A DNA stretch of 64,000 bases from Pyrinomonadaceae bacterium (lineage in GTDB: Bacteria; Acidobacteriota; Blastocatellia; Pyrinomonadales; Pyrinomonadaceae), in assembly GCA_019694395.1 (NCBI GenBank), contig JAIBCC010000004.1:1-64000 (forward strand), given 5' to 3'. Below are positions 18,118 to 25,574 of the stretch, one piece after another. The notes below the pieces were generated by a model. The model had not been told where the DNA came from and did not search any database. It saw only the letters and a list, made by a program, of their open reading frames with translations. A program made the position numbers and the translations under genes. Positions within the stretch are counted from its first letter, which is position 1, and every line of letters starts with the position of its first letter.

Positions 18118-18247
18118 TGCCACAGAGCGCACAGAGAACACGGAGAAAGAAAGGCAAAAGTAAAAAGTAAAAAATAATTGACAAATTTATAAGTGCAATT
18201 TTTATTCTTTTATTTTTCCCTCAGTGAACTCTGTGTCCTCTGTGGCT
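18118..18247. repeat. Word-built inverted repeat E4 (cacagag type)
   Basis: The left arm gccacagagcgcacagagaa (from 18119) faces the right arm actctgtgtcctctgtggc ending at 18246. Inside it lies a second word set (aaaggcaaaagtaaaaag). It occupies the whole spacer between the methyltransferase start and the next stop. Confidence 0.9.
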
Positions 18248-18255
18248 AAAAAAAA

Positions 18256-18504
18256 CTAATCAATCTTTTCCGTAATTCCGCAATTCGGACAAATCAAAGT
18301 AGTTTGCGCTTTGTCCAGCCATTTTGCCAAAGCTGAATTTGAAAGTGTGGTTTGTTTATTTTCCGCTTCGCCTTCGCGCATAAAACGGGCGTGGCGATGC
18401 GTTGATGAAGCCTCTTTTTCCTTCATCTCACGCTCGCAATGTTTACAAACAAAGCCAAAACCATCGTTGTAAAAATCGTTATATTCAATCATTGGCATAA
18501 CCAA
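18256..18504 (-). CDS. Small zinc-ribbon protein
   Basis: An 82-residue protein with CKHC near the N-terminus and CPNC near the C-terminus, about 48 residues apart, forming a four-Cys zinc site. The middle is helical and charged. Several in-frame ATGs lie within six codons (18504, 18498, 18492); MIEYNDFYNDG is the likeliest start. No known family is recognised. Confidence 0.65.
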   Translation of the reverse strand: MVMPMIEYNDFYNDGFGFVCKHCEREMKEKEASSTHRHARFMREGEAENKQTTLSNSALAKWLDKAQTTLICPNCGITEKID

Positions 18505-18564
18505 AATAGATTATCACATTCAATTTTAGTTTTGCGATTTGGAATTCTTTTATTAAATTGTAGG

Positions 18565-18761
18565 GTTCTTGCAAAGTCAGAAAATTGTAACGCCGCCGTC
18601 CACGGCGGCTGTCCGTGAGGTGCGTCTCGCCCTCGCGTAAAATGGCGAAAATTCAATTTAGGCAAAAAAATTGGAATTGCGTTTGAGAAATTAAATTTAC
18701 GCCACCGGGACGGATGGCGGGACAGCCGGCGAGGACGCTGGCGTTACAACTTTGCAAGAAC
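18565..18761. repeat. GC-rich inverted repeat E5
   Basis: The outer arms gttcttgcaaagt (18565-18577) and actttgcaagaac (18749-18761) are exact complements. Inside them TTGTAACGCCgCCGTCC pairs with ggacgctggcgttacaa, and the inner part has a further cgccgtccacggcg palindrome. GC content is far above the surroundings. Confidence 0.85.
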
Positions 18762-18786
18762 TCTATATTAAATTGACGGGCAAATT

Positions 18787-18822
18787 AAAAAAGCAGTCAA
18801 CCAGATAGTCAACTGCTTTTTT
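18787..18822 (-). terminator. Bidirectional-looking terminator of htrA
   Basis: AAAAAAGCAGT and ACTGCTTTTTT flank a 14-bp loop. It lies just downstream of the htrA stop on the minus strand. Confidence 0.8.
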
Positions 18823-18844
18823 GCTTTACTTTTTACTTTTTCCC

Positions 18845-20038
18845 TTAAAAACGTCTTGCCGGACGAGTTTGGGTTGATTGCGGAGAGGTCAAAAGTTTGA
18901 CAGGAACGGTCAATTTTGAATTACCGCGAAGGACTTCGACCTGAACGGTGTCGCCGATTTTCTTATTATCTAAAAACTTATCCAGCGCATCGGTATCGGT
19001 CATTTTTTCGCCGTCAATCGAAAGAACAATATCGCCTAAAACGATTTCGCCGTAACCGTTGCGAGAAAGCCCTTTGATTCCTGCACGTTCAAAAGAACCA
19101 CCTGCCAAAACATTTCGCACTAACAAACCGCTTTCAACTGGAAGCCGCACACCTTGTTCCGCGAGTTGTTCAACGCTTAAAAGATTTGCACCCGGTTTTG
19201 GACGTTTGACTTCACCAAATTGAATTAATTGCGGAATAACACGTTTGGCAATGCTGATCGGAATTGCAAAACCAACTCCAACTGAACCTCCCGCAGGGGA
19301 CAGAATCTGCGAATTGATTCCAATCATTTTGCCGAATTTATCTAATAACGGACCACCAGAATTACCCGGGTTAATTGAAGCATCCGTTTGAATTGCGCCT
19401 TCGATCAAACGGTCATTTCGGGCACGAATCGGACGCTGTAATCCCGAAATAATTCCGGTTGTCAAAGTTCTGTCTAAACCAAACGGATTACCAATTGCCA
19501 AAACTTTTTGTCCGACCACTAATTTTTCCGAATCGCCAAACTGAATAATGGTTAAACCCGTTTGGGGCGGATCAATTTTAATGACCGCCAAATCCGTATC
19601 AGGATCGCCGCCAACTAATTTAGCCGGATAGACCTTTTCACCGCCAAGGCTGACCGTGATTTTTTGTGCGCCTTCGATAACGTGATAATTCGTCACAATG
19701 TGACCCTGATTATCGATTACCGAACCCGAACCTGAACCTTTTCCTTCCTCAACATCGCCCCAAAAATCCTGCGTGTAAGAAGTCGTATTGATAAAAGCCA
19801 CACCCGGTGAAAGCGTTTTATAAACCTCAATACTATTTTGCTCGTCACTGATCTCGGCAGGATTGGATAAATTCAATTGCGGAGTTTCTTCTGCCGAAGC
19901 GGTCGGGGAGCCGCTATTTTTCAAAAAGCCGCCGTAATTATTAATTAAAATTGCAATTCCAGCCGCAAAAAGGGCGGATAAAAAGGCAATCACCAAAATC
20001 TGCCGTGCCGATAATTGATAAACTGCTTTGTTTGCCAT
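18845..20038 (-). CDS. HtrA/DegP-type serine protease with PDZ domain
   Basis: A 397-residue periplasmic quality-control protease. An N-terminal membrane anchor (about 12-33) is followed by a trypsin-like domain with the triad H119 (TNYHVIEG), D149 (DPDTDLAVI) and S227 (NPGNSGGPL). One PDZ domain occupies roughly 285-385. The single PDZ and anchor place it with DegS/HtrA of Gram-negative type. It stands alone in its transcription unit. Confidence 0.95.
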   Translation of the reverse strand: MANKAVYQLSARQILVIAFLSALFAAGIAILINNYGGFLKNSGSPTASAEETPQLNLSNPAEISDEQNSIEVYKTLSPGVAFINTTSYTQDFWGDVEEGKGSGSGSVIDNQGHIVTNYHVIEGAQKITVSLGGEKVYPAKLVGGDPDTDLAVIKIDPPQTGLTIIQFGDSEKLVVGQKVLAIGNPFGLDRTLTTGIISGLQRPIRARNDRLIEGAIQTDASINPGNSGGPLLDKFGKMIGINSQILSPAGGSVGVGFAIPISIAKRVIPQLIQFGEVKRPKPGANLLSVEQLAEQGVRLPVESGLLVRNVLAGGSFERAGIKGLSRNGYGEIVLGDIVLSIDGEKMTDTDALDKFLDNKKIGDTVQVEVLRGNSKLTVPVKLLTSPQSTQTRPARRF

Positions 20039-20183
20039 ATTTTTTACTTCCTGTCAAAAAATCCTATTTCTTTTCGATGTTTTCAAACTAATTTTCGTTG
20101 TGTTTGAACATACGTCCAAAATAAAACTTCCGTTTCGCTGAATCAAGCATTTACCGAAAGTTTTACAATCTCTTTACAATTTT

Positions 20184-20333
20184 ATGGTCTTTGGTTTTTG
20201 GTCATTGGTCTTTGTTTTTTTCTCAAATAGAGGACTTTAGTAAAAATCAATCGCTAATTATCAGAAACCTTAACCAAAAACTGTATTTTTTGCCAACAAA
20301 CCCAAAGACCAAAAGCCCAAGACCAAAGACCAA
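20184..20333. repeat. Word-built inverted repeat E6 (ccaaagacc type)
   Basis: The left arm ggtctttggtttttggtcat (from 20186) faces the right arm cccaaagaccaaaagcccaa plus gaccaaagacca (20300-20332). The arms are separated by about 80 bp. The element ends a few bases from the bshB1 stop. Confidence 0.9.
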
Positions 20334-20337
20334 TCTT

Positions 20338-21072
20338 TTAAGAATATAAATTCATCGAACGAGTCAACAAGGCTACCGGATCATCCACATTAAGCATTTC
20401 GCGGACAAAAAACGGTTCTCCGGCATCAACTCCGATCAAAGAACCGAAATAACGCGAACGATTTTCCATTTCATCTAAAAATTTAGAACTCGTCAAACGG
20501 GTTTCCAGCTCGTTGGAATTCGGGTTATAAAATTGCGATTTATGAGCGCGAATCGCTTCCATTTTTTGCTCTAAAAATTCGGAAATATCAACGATGAACG
20601 ACGGCAGAATCCGTTGCGAAAAAATATTATGCGCGACGATAGGAACCGGAATTCTATCCAGCCCGTAATCGCCGTCATATTTTCGCATCGAAGCCAAACG
20701 CGCCGATTCACGCACTAATTGTCCAATGTGATGATGGTCAGGATGCGGATCGTCAATCTGGTGCGTCAAAATCACTTTCGGTTTCAGACTTCGCAAAGCG
20801 CGAACCAATTTAGTTTTTGATTCATCACTAACGGCAACATGACAATCCGATAATTCAAGGTTTTCGCGCACGTCAAGCCGGATAATTTGCGCCGCGTCTT
20901 CGGCTTCCTGCGCGCGACCTTCGGGAGTTCCGCGTGTCCCCATTTCACCGCGCGTAATGTCCAATGCACCGGTTTGATAACCGATAGATTTCATCTTCAA
21001 AAGAGTTCCCGCCACGCATAATTCCATATCGTCGGGATGGGCGAAAATTGCTAAAACATCTACATTTTTCAT
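20338..21072 (-). CDS. bshB1: Bacillithiol biosynthesis deacetylase BshB1
   Basis: A PIG-L family zinc deacetylase that removes acetate from GlcNAc-malate in bacillithiol synthesis. The family motif AHPDD is at 11-15 and the second zinc motif HPDHHHIG is near 112-119. The diagnostic BshB1 features LDITRGEMGTRGTPEGR and the C-terminal PFFVREMLNVDDPVALL are present. Its length of 244 residues is standard. No bshA or bshC is in the window. Confidence 0.88.
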   Translation of the reverse strand: MKNVDVLAIFAHPDDMELCVAGTLLKMKSIGYQTGALDITRGEMGTRGTPEGRAQEAEDAAQIIRLDVRENLELSDCHVAVSDESKTKLVRALRSLKPKVILTHQIDDPHPDHHHIGQLVRESARLASMRKYDGDYGLDRIPVPIVAHNIFSQRILPSFIVDISEFLEQKMEAIRAHKSQFYNPNSNELETRLTSSKFLDEMENRSRYFGSLIGVDAGEPFFVREMLNVDDPVALLTRSMNLYS

Positions 21073-21101
21073 TCGTCATTCACCATTTATCAAAAGTTTA
21101 G

Positions 21102-21178
21102 TTATCCACAGATTAACACAAATGGACATAGATGTTTCTGAAATATCTTTTTCTATCCGTGTGCATCTGCGGATAAAA
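21102..21178. repeat. Word-built inverted repeat E7 (ttatccacagatta type)
   Basis: The left arm ttatccacagattaacacaa (from 21102) with ggacatagatg faces ctatccgtgtgcatctgcgg and ataaa (21152-21176). The complementarity is imperfect but extends over about 27 bp. Confidence 0.75.
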
Positions 21179-21226
21179 TTAAATTAGAATAATCCAAGTT
21201 GCCAGTCATCAAACTTTTTATTTTTT

Positions 21227-21319
21227 TTGCCCGCGAAACACGCGAAAAACACGAAAATTAGGAATTATTGAAAGAACTTTGCCTCTCTTTTTAGCGTTTT
21301 TGGCGTGTTTCGCGGTTAA
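21227..21319. repeat. Word-built inverted repeat E8 (cgcgaaacacgcgaaaa type)
   Basis: The left arm ccgcgaaacacgcgaaaaac (from 21231) faces gtttttggcgtgtttcgcgg (21297-21316) with few mismatches. It lies directly after E7, so the bshB1-MBL spacer holds two elements of different words in tandem. Confidence 0.85.
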
Positions 21320-21364
21320 ATAAAACTTTCTTTAATAACTGACAAATTGGGTTAGAATAGTTGG

Positions 21365-22129
21365 ATGAAATTCATTGTTTTAGGCTCAGGCTCATCAGTT
21401 CCGCATCCGAAACGGAGCAGTTCAGGTTATTGGATAGAAACGGAAAAAGGCACGTTATTGCTTGATTGCTCGGCATCAGTAATTCAAAGAATGGCACAGG
21501 AAAATTTGGATTGGGCAAATCTGGATGCGATTTGGATCTCGCATTTTCATCTTGACCATATTGGAGGACTTGCACCGTTTTTATTTGCCACAAAATATGC
21601 TCCGCAAACTCAGAACCGCACTAAAACTTTGAAAATATTCGGTGCAGAAGGTTTACGAAAATTATTGGAAGATTTTAATGATGCACGGGATTACAAACTT
21701 TTTAATCAGCCGTTTCCGGTAGAAATTATCGAAATCGAAACGCTGGAAAAGTTTCAGATTCTGGAAGATTTAGAAGCCGTTGCCGTTTCGACTCCGCACA
21801 CGCCCGAAAGCCACGCGATACGCTTGCAAACAGGCGAAAAAGTTCTGGTTTATACGGCTGACACAGGTTTTACAATGATTCTGGGCGATCTGGCAAAAAG
21901 CGTTGATCTATTTGTTTGTGAATGTTCTTTTTTCCAAAACAAACCTGTCGAATCGCATCTCGAGCTTGCCGAAACAATGCACTTAGCGCGATACGCCCAA
22001 CCGAAAAAAATGATTCTGACGCATCTCTATCCCGAATGGGACGACGTTGATTTTGCCAAAGAAGTCATCAAATTTTCGCCGCTGTGCGAAGTAATCGAAG
22101 CTAGAGATGGTTTGCGGATTGAGGTTTAA
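21365..22129 (+). CDS. MBL-fold metal-dependent hydrolase (RNase Z-like)
   Basis: A 254-residue metallo-beta-lactamase-fold protein. The metal motif is ISHFHLDHIGGL (H60, H62, D64, H65), with later ligands in STPHTPES, YTADTG (D about 170) and LTHLYPEW. This arrangement is that of the ElaC/RNase Z-like subgroup, although the exosite arm of true RNase Z is absent, so a tRNA 3' processing role is uncertain. Confidence 0.85.
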   Translation: MKFIVLGSGSSVPHPKRSSSGYWIETEKGTLLLDCSASVIQRMAQENLDWANLDAIWISHFHLDHIGGLAPFLFATKYAPQTQNRTKTLKIFGAEGLRKLLEDFNDARDYKLFNQPFPVEIIEIETLEKFQILEDLEAVAVSTPHTPESHAIRLQTGEKVLVYTADTGFTMILGDLAKSVDLFVCECSFFQNKPVESHLELAETMHLARYAQPKKMILTHLYPEWDDVDFAKEVIKFSPLCEVIEARDGLRIEV

Positions 22130-22143
22130 TGATTTTTATATTT

Positions 22144-22212
22144 TTCTTGATTCCAGAGTAACAAATCGGTTAAATTGTTTCCGCCCAGAAGGTTAATGAT
22201 GCGAATCATCCT
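22144..22212 (+). promoter_or_regulatory. Repeated promoter, copy 2, with GAATCAT box
   Basis: TTCTTG, 19 bp, GTTAAATTG. The first 39 bp are almost identical to copy 6 at 26625, and the match continues through aaggttaatgatgcgaatcatcc (compare 26669-26693). It sits between two convergent genes and faces no + strand gene, which argues for dispersal as a unit. Confidence 0.6.
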
Positions 22213-22239
22213 CAAAACCTACTGTGAAATTTAAAATCA

Positions 22240-22384
22240 GCTCCAACGGAGCGTAATGTTTATAGAAAAATCGTTAAAAAAACAATTGAGTTGCAGAGCA
22301 ACGGCATTTTATTTATGTCGTTCCTACGGAACTCTCCTATTTTTTTTAAATTCTAAGCTATAAATATGGCGTTCCTAACGGAAC
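22240..22384. repeat. Cluster of four REP-like palindromes
   Basis: gctccaacggagc (22240), gttgcagagcaac (22290), gttcctacggaac (22320) and gttcctaacggaac (22371) are short palindromes separated by AT-rich spacers containing atgtttatagaaa or similar text. They resemble REP-type units moved by Y1 transposases, but no such transposase gene is in the window. Confidence 0.6.
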
Positions 22385-22496
22385 TTTCTAATTTCCAAAC
22401 AGGCTCTCAGAGTCAACGCTAATCTTTTCGCGGTTTCCGGTAAAAAATTACTCTTATTTTAGACAAATTTTCAAAGAACTATTCAGGCGCACGAGT

Positions 22497-23105
22497 TTAT
22501 TTATTTTCGGTGCGGGAAACTATCTTCAACGAAGTTTTTTTATGGTATTTGGCATATAGAAGCTTCCATTCCCTATCATAATCTTTTGGACGGCAAAAAG
22601 GGCACGGCATGGTTATGTCTTCGTTATGATTGAACGGATTACGAGTTTTCGTCTTGCCTTCGTCATTAATGTGATTTTTACGGGAAATACAAAATAAGAT
22701 CCGATTTTGTTCTTTTTCCTGACGAGCTTCCTCTACGCGTTGGGCATTTTCCTCGATCAGAATTTGTTGATAGCCGTGCTTAATATCAAGAGCCGTGATC
22801 GGATACGAAGTTTCGTGCAGCTTAAACGCTTTTTTAAATGCTTCGGTCAAACGTTCGACCGGAATTAGTTCTTCCAAAACATCCTGCCAGTCACACGCCT
22901 GAACAAAGATCTCTTCATATTCCAGCGGCGTTTGATTAGCCAGCGATTTAGTTTTTCTGATAAGCTCAACGACGTGTGCCGTGTATTCCGCATTCCTCTT
23001 GCTGAAGCCGTCCGATTTCAAGCAGTTGTTGGGTGAGGAGATTTGTGTTTCTTGTGTTTTGGACAGATTTTTCTCTGGCTGTAATAAATTTTTGATTCGT
23101 TTCAT
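22497..23105 (-). CDS. Putative replication-partner protein of unknown family
   Basis: The ORF is open from 23252, but ATG 23105 gives a protein of about 202 residues that overlaps the 3' end of the initiator-like gene by 140 bp in another frame. The body is helical and charged (VERLTEAFKKAFKLHETSYPITA-type region). The C-terminus holds a CPFC pair. No P-loop is seen, so it is not a DnaC-type ATPase. Position behind a lambda-O-like gene suggests a helicase-loading partner, as P follows O in lambda; this is inference from context only. Confidence 0.5.
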   Translation of the reverse strand: MKRIKNLLQPEKNLSKTQETQISSPNNCLKSDGFSKRNAEYTAHVVELIRKTKSLANQTPLEYEEIFVQACDWQDVLEELIPVERLTEAFKKAFKLHETSYPITALDIKHGYQQILIEENAQRVEEARQEKEQNRILFCISRKNHINDEGKTKTRNPFNHNEDITMPCPFCRPKDYDREWKLLYAKYHKKTSLKIVSRTENK

Positions 23106-23919
23106 TTTGATTTTCCCTGCCGAAAATTTCAGGCGGCTTGCCGGTTTTATTTGGTTCAAATAACCATTTTTCCAGATTGTTAGGATTTCCGTTGACTGAA
23201 CGCCAGATCTCGTAAGTGCGGGTAAAAAACTCACTGTCCGGGTTATCTCCAATTTCCCGGATGATGCGGTTCCACGTATCTTTGAGCGGATAACGGCACG
23301 TTATTGCGACGATCATTTTTATCGCCGGATGATTTCTGCGTTCGTCAAAAGGCTTTATTTTTTTGTTTTTAGCTGCGGTTTCACCGAGAAAACCTTTTTT
23401 TGATTCCGCAACCTTGTTCGTCTGTGTTCCTACGTTGCGTGAATCAGGTAATGGCGATGAACTCTCGCTGAGCTGGGGCGGATAGGAGTTGAAAAACTCC
23501 TCTCTTTCAACCGAAAGAGGATTCTTATTTCTTTTAGAATATTCTTTCTCATTCCTTATATATGGAGATTCATTTTTTCTGAACGAATCATTCATTTTTT
23601 CTGAATAATTGTTCATTTTTTCTGAATGAGAGTTGTTCATTTTTTCTGAATATTCATTTTTTCTGAACGATTTGAGAATAAAAATTTCGCCGCGCGATTC
23701 ATTTATCCATTCTTTTTCGAGCAGAATTTTTTTGAGATTACAAACGGCGCTTTTAGTCAGACCGAGATCGTCGGCAGTAGTTTGCAGCGAAGGTCTGATT
23801 CCGTCCGAAGAAGATTGATAGGTCAGATAATATTGGAACAGAACGAATGGCATGGCACCGATTTCCTTGACCATTCGCAGCATTGACCGTGATGTTTTTG
23901 TCCAATAATCTTCTCTCAC
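22966..23919 (-). CDS. Phage/plasmid-type replication initiator-like wHTH protein
   Basis: The N-terminal 80 residues form a winged-helix domain (FVLFQYYLTYQ, RPSLQTTADDLGLTKSAV, LLEKEWINE), the layout of phage replication proteins such as lambda O. The start is uncertain: TTG 23949, GTG 23919 (preferred, AGGA upstream) and ATG 23883 are possible. The middle is a low-complexity stretch read from five DNA repeats, giving FRKNE and SEKMN peptides. A second folded segment (KMIVAITCRYPLKDTWNRII) follows. No integrase, capsid or other phage gene is nearby, so this looks like a stranded replication module. Confidence 0.6.
   Translation of the reverse strand: MREDYWTKTSRSMLRMVKEIGAMPFVLFQYYLTYQSSSDGIRPSLQTTADDLGLTKSAVCNLKKILLEKEWINESRGEIFILKSFRKNEYSEKMNNSHSEKMNNYSEKMNDSFRKNESPYIRNEKEYSKRNKNPLSVEREEFFNSYPPQLSESSSPLPDSRNVGTQTNKVAESKKGFLGETAAKNKKIKPFDERRNHPAIKMIVAITCRYPLKDTWNRIIREIGDNPDSEFFTRTYEIWRSVNGNPNNLEKWLFEPNKTGKPPEIFGRENQNETNQKFITAREKSVQNTRNTNLLTQQLLEIGRLQQEECGIHGTRR
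23521..23568. other. AT-rich stretch beside the iteron array (possible DUE)
   Basis: About 48 bp with few G/C bases, including attcttatttcttttagaat and ccttatatatgg, immediately downstream (in the gene's direction) of the five repeats. In lambda the unwinding element lies in the same place relative to the iterons and gene O. Confidence 0.45.
23569..23667 (-). repeat. Five iteron-like 15-bp repeats inside the initiator gene
   Basis: Five exact copies of TTCATTTTTTCTGAA (TTCAGAAAAAATGAA on the gene strand) start at 23569, 23591, 23612, 23636 and 23653. The spacings are 22, 21, 24 and 17 bp, mostly about two helical turns. Copies at 23569 and 23653 are read as FRKNE, the other three as SEKMN, so the repeat is conserved across two frames. 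The 15-mer itself is a partial palindrome (TTCA...TGAA). Confidence 0.9.
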
Positions 23920-23949
23920 AAAACAGCTTTTCCTAAAGTTGAAAGGCAA

Positions 23950-24327
23950 ATTTTATGTAGCTTTTCTAATTTGGGCAGAAAAACTGCGACCAACATTTCA
24001 GAAACATAAAATTTGCTTCAGGGGGGGTAAGTTTGGGGGGATTTGATTGATTTTAACTTGCTGAATTTTTCACTTAGCTTTGTAAAATCAACTTGCTTAT
24101 AATATTAACATAACTTATATTTGAAGAGGAAGCAAATTAACTCAAATTATGACTGTTTGAGATTTTTTTTATATTTTAGCTTCAAAAATTCTTTTGGTGA
24201 AGAAGCGTTTACTTGTATAAATATTTCTTGCTTCGGCAATGGCAAATGGGTTAAATTGATTCCGTATATAAGGATAAAATGCCAATTCGTTCGCTTCAAT
24301 CAATAGTTAGGCTCATTTTTTAGGGGA
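23950..24327. other. Intergenic region with G-tracts and a repeated promoter
   Basis: No gene is supported here. A run of seven G (24021-24027) and a run of six G (24035-24040) lie upstream of the initiator-like gene. AT-rich DNA follows, then promoter copy 3 at 24225. A 61-codon + ORF starting at 24121 overlaps that promoter and has no protein-like features. Confidence 0.6.
24225..24273 (+). promoter_or_regulatory. Repeated promoter, copy 3
   Basis: TTCTTG, 19 bp, GTTAAATTGATTCCG, followed by tatataagg. It lies about 60 bp before the gene at 24334. Between them is caatcaatagttaggc, which recurs as caatcaatagttgggc at 26779 ahead of the gene at 26828. Confidence 0.7.
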
Positions 24328-24333
24328 ATGAAT

Positions 24334-24840
24334 ATGAAGATAATCTTTTTAGTTTTATGTTTTGTGATTGTTGCGAATGGACAACAGCCAGATGAAACAA
24401 AACAATTGTGCGACAAACGTGCCAAACAAGTGGCAAAAACTCTTGAGCCGAACAATATTCTTCGCACCTCAATTGAAGAAGGTGAAAGGGGAGATTGCAT
24501 TCATCAAACTTGGATGGACAAAATGCAAAAGCTTGGCGTAAAACAAGCTTCATTTCTAGTTGAATATTCTTGGAAGAATGGCAACGTCAAATTTAAAGTT
24601 CTAAATGTATCCTATTTTCGTGCTTATTTTTCGACTCCTAATTTAAGCGAAATCAAAGACGGAAAAAATCTGCGCGAAATTAAGCAGAGCGGATTAGAAC
24701 AAGAGTTAAAAGATGCAGTTATCGCACAATCCAAAGATTCGCCTTTTGCAACTTATAAAAAAGGACAGGTTAAAACAGACTCTTTTACTGCCAATCTCTT
24801 AGATGACGAAGCGTTACCGATTTTTTGGGTTATTTCTTAA
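24334..24840 (+). CDS. Small secreted protein of unknown function
   Basis: A 168-residue protein with a short signal peptide (MKIIFLVLCFVIVANGQ). ATG 24334 is preferred to 24328 because AGGGG is correctly spaced for it. The mature part has two Cys (in LCDKRA and GDCIHQTW) that may pair, and ends in DEALPIFWVIS. No family is recognised. It is the first of a row of small + strand genes behind repeated promoters. Confidence 0.7.
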   Translation: MKIIFLVLCFVIVANGQQPDETKQLCDKRAKQVAKTLEPNNILRTSIEEGERGDCIHQTWMDKMQKLGVKQASFLVEYSWKNGNVKFKVLNVSYFRAYFSTPNLSEIKDGKNLREIKQSGLEQELKDAVIAQSKDSPFATYKKGQVKTDSFTANLLDDEALPIFWVIS

Positions 24841-24871
24841 AAGAACCACAGAATCTAATAAGTTATTGACA

Positions 24872-24920
24872 GGAGCGCGTGAAATGCGCCACGGCAATGT
24901 CGCTATTGTGCATTTCTCCT
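24872..24920. repeat. Imperfect hairpin ahead of the gene at 24928
   Basis: gaaatgc...caat and attgtgcatttc pair around a short loop; ggag and ctcc close the outside. It ends 8 bp before the start codon, where it could affect translation of the next gene. Confidence 0.45.
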
Positions 24921-24927
24921 TAAATTT

Positions 24928-25425
24928 ATGATGGTAACAGGTGAAATCAGGGAATTTGAGCCGGGGATGTTCAGTTTAATGCTGGAGCCCTGTTCGGCTT
25001 TTGTTTTGCCGCATATTCTGGATGAACAAATTCCCTTTGTGTTCCTGATGAATCATCGCCCAAATCGTTATCTGCAATGGTATGAAACAAATGTTCAGCT
25101 TCGCAAAGACGGCGAATCTTTTAGTGTTGAGGCACGAACAATGACGCTTGATCTACAAATGCCGACCAAACGATTTTTGGAATTACTGTCCGAGTTTGCA
25201 GATTCCGGTTTAAGATTGATGCAGTTTGAACGAAAATTGCCGGATACGTTAGAGCCGCAGTATTTAAAGGACGGATCAAAATATAAGATTTTAAGGCAGA
25301 ATGGCTTGTATCTGGATTTTTATTTGCCTCACGCGAGAGAATATGCGAGCGTCATAACCCCGCACAGAGAAGTATTAGAAAGAATAAAAAATAATCCGAT
25401 AATCGCGTCGGAGAATTTGCCGTAA
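24928..25425 (+). CDS. Hypothetical cytoplasmic protein
   Basis: A 165-residue protein without signal peptide or TM segment. The sequence is globular and of mixed composition (PGMFSLMLEPCSAFVLP near the start, LYLDFYLPHAREYASV near the end). No catalytic motif or family is recognised. There is no repeated promoter immediately upstream, so it may be read from the 24334 unit, 87 bp away. Confidence 0.65.
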   Translation: MMVTGEIREFEPGMFSLMLEPCSAFVLPHILDEQIPFVFLMNHRPNRYLQWYETNVQLRKDGESFSVEARTMTLDLQMPTKRFLELLSEFADSGLRLMQFERKLPDTLEPQYLKDGSKYKILRQNGLYLDFYLPHAREYASVITPHREVLERIKNNPIIASENLP

Positions 25426-25514
25426 TTCTTATCAACGGAATTTATTTCGCCCCACGTTATCTCAATCGTTAAAAGACAATTTGTCTTCGTGAAGGGGTTT
25501 TTACTTTATAATTT

Positions 25515-25563
25515 TCTTGCCTTTGCAACAGCAAATAAGTTAAATTGAATCCGCAAAATCGGA
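25515..25563 (+). promoter_or_regulatory. Repeated promoter, copy 4
   Basis: TTCTTG, 19 bp, GTTAAATTGAATCCG. It lies about 10-20 bp before the ribosome binding site of the gene at 25575. Confidence 0.7.
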
Positions 25564-25574
25564 GACAAATATTG

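Larger units (their letters stand above)
18505..18844. other. Intergenic region occupied by repeat E5 and a terminator
   Basis: No gene is seen in these 340 bp. Nearly all of it is the GC-rich inverted repeat at 18565-18761, followed by the terminator at 18787-18822. Confidence 0.7.
22130..22496. other. Intergenic region: promoter copy 2 and small palindromes
   Basis: No gene is seen in these 367 bp between convergent genes. They contain a copy of the repeated promoter with its downstream GAATCAT box, and four short palindromes listed separately. Confidence 0.7.

Noticed and set aside
23569..23667. CRISPR array
   Set aside because: Repeats of 15 bp with spacers of 2-9 bp, located inside a coding region, do not fit a CRISPR array; no cas gene is near.
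24021..24040. G-quadruplex from two G-tracts
   Set aside because: Two runs (seven and six G) give at best a weak two-tier structure; no further G-tract is adjacent.
24121..24306. 61-codon + ORF upstream of the gene at 24334
   Set aside because: It runs through the repeated promoter, so the coding reading is not credible.
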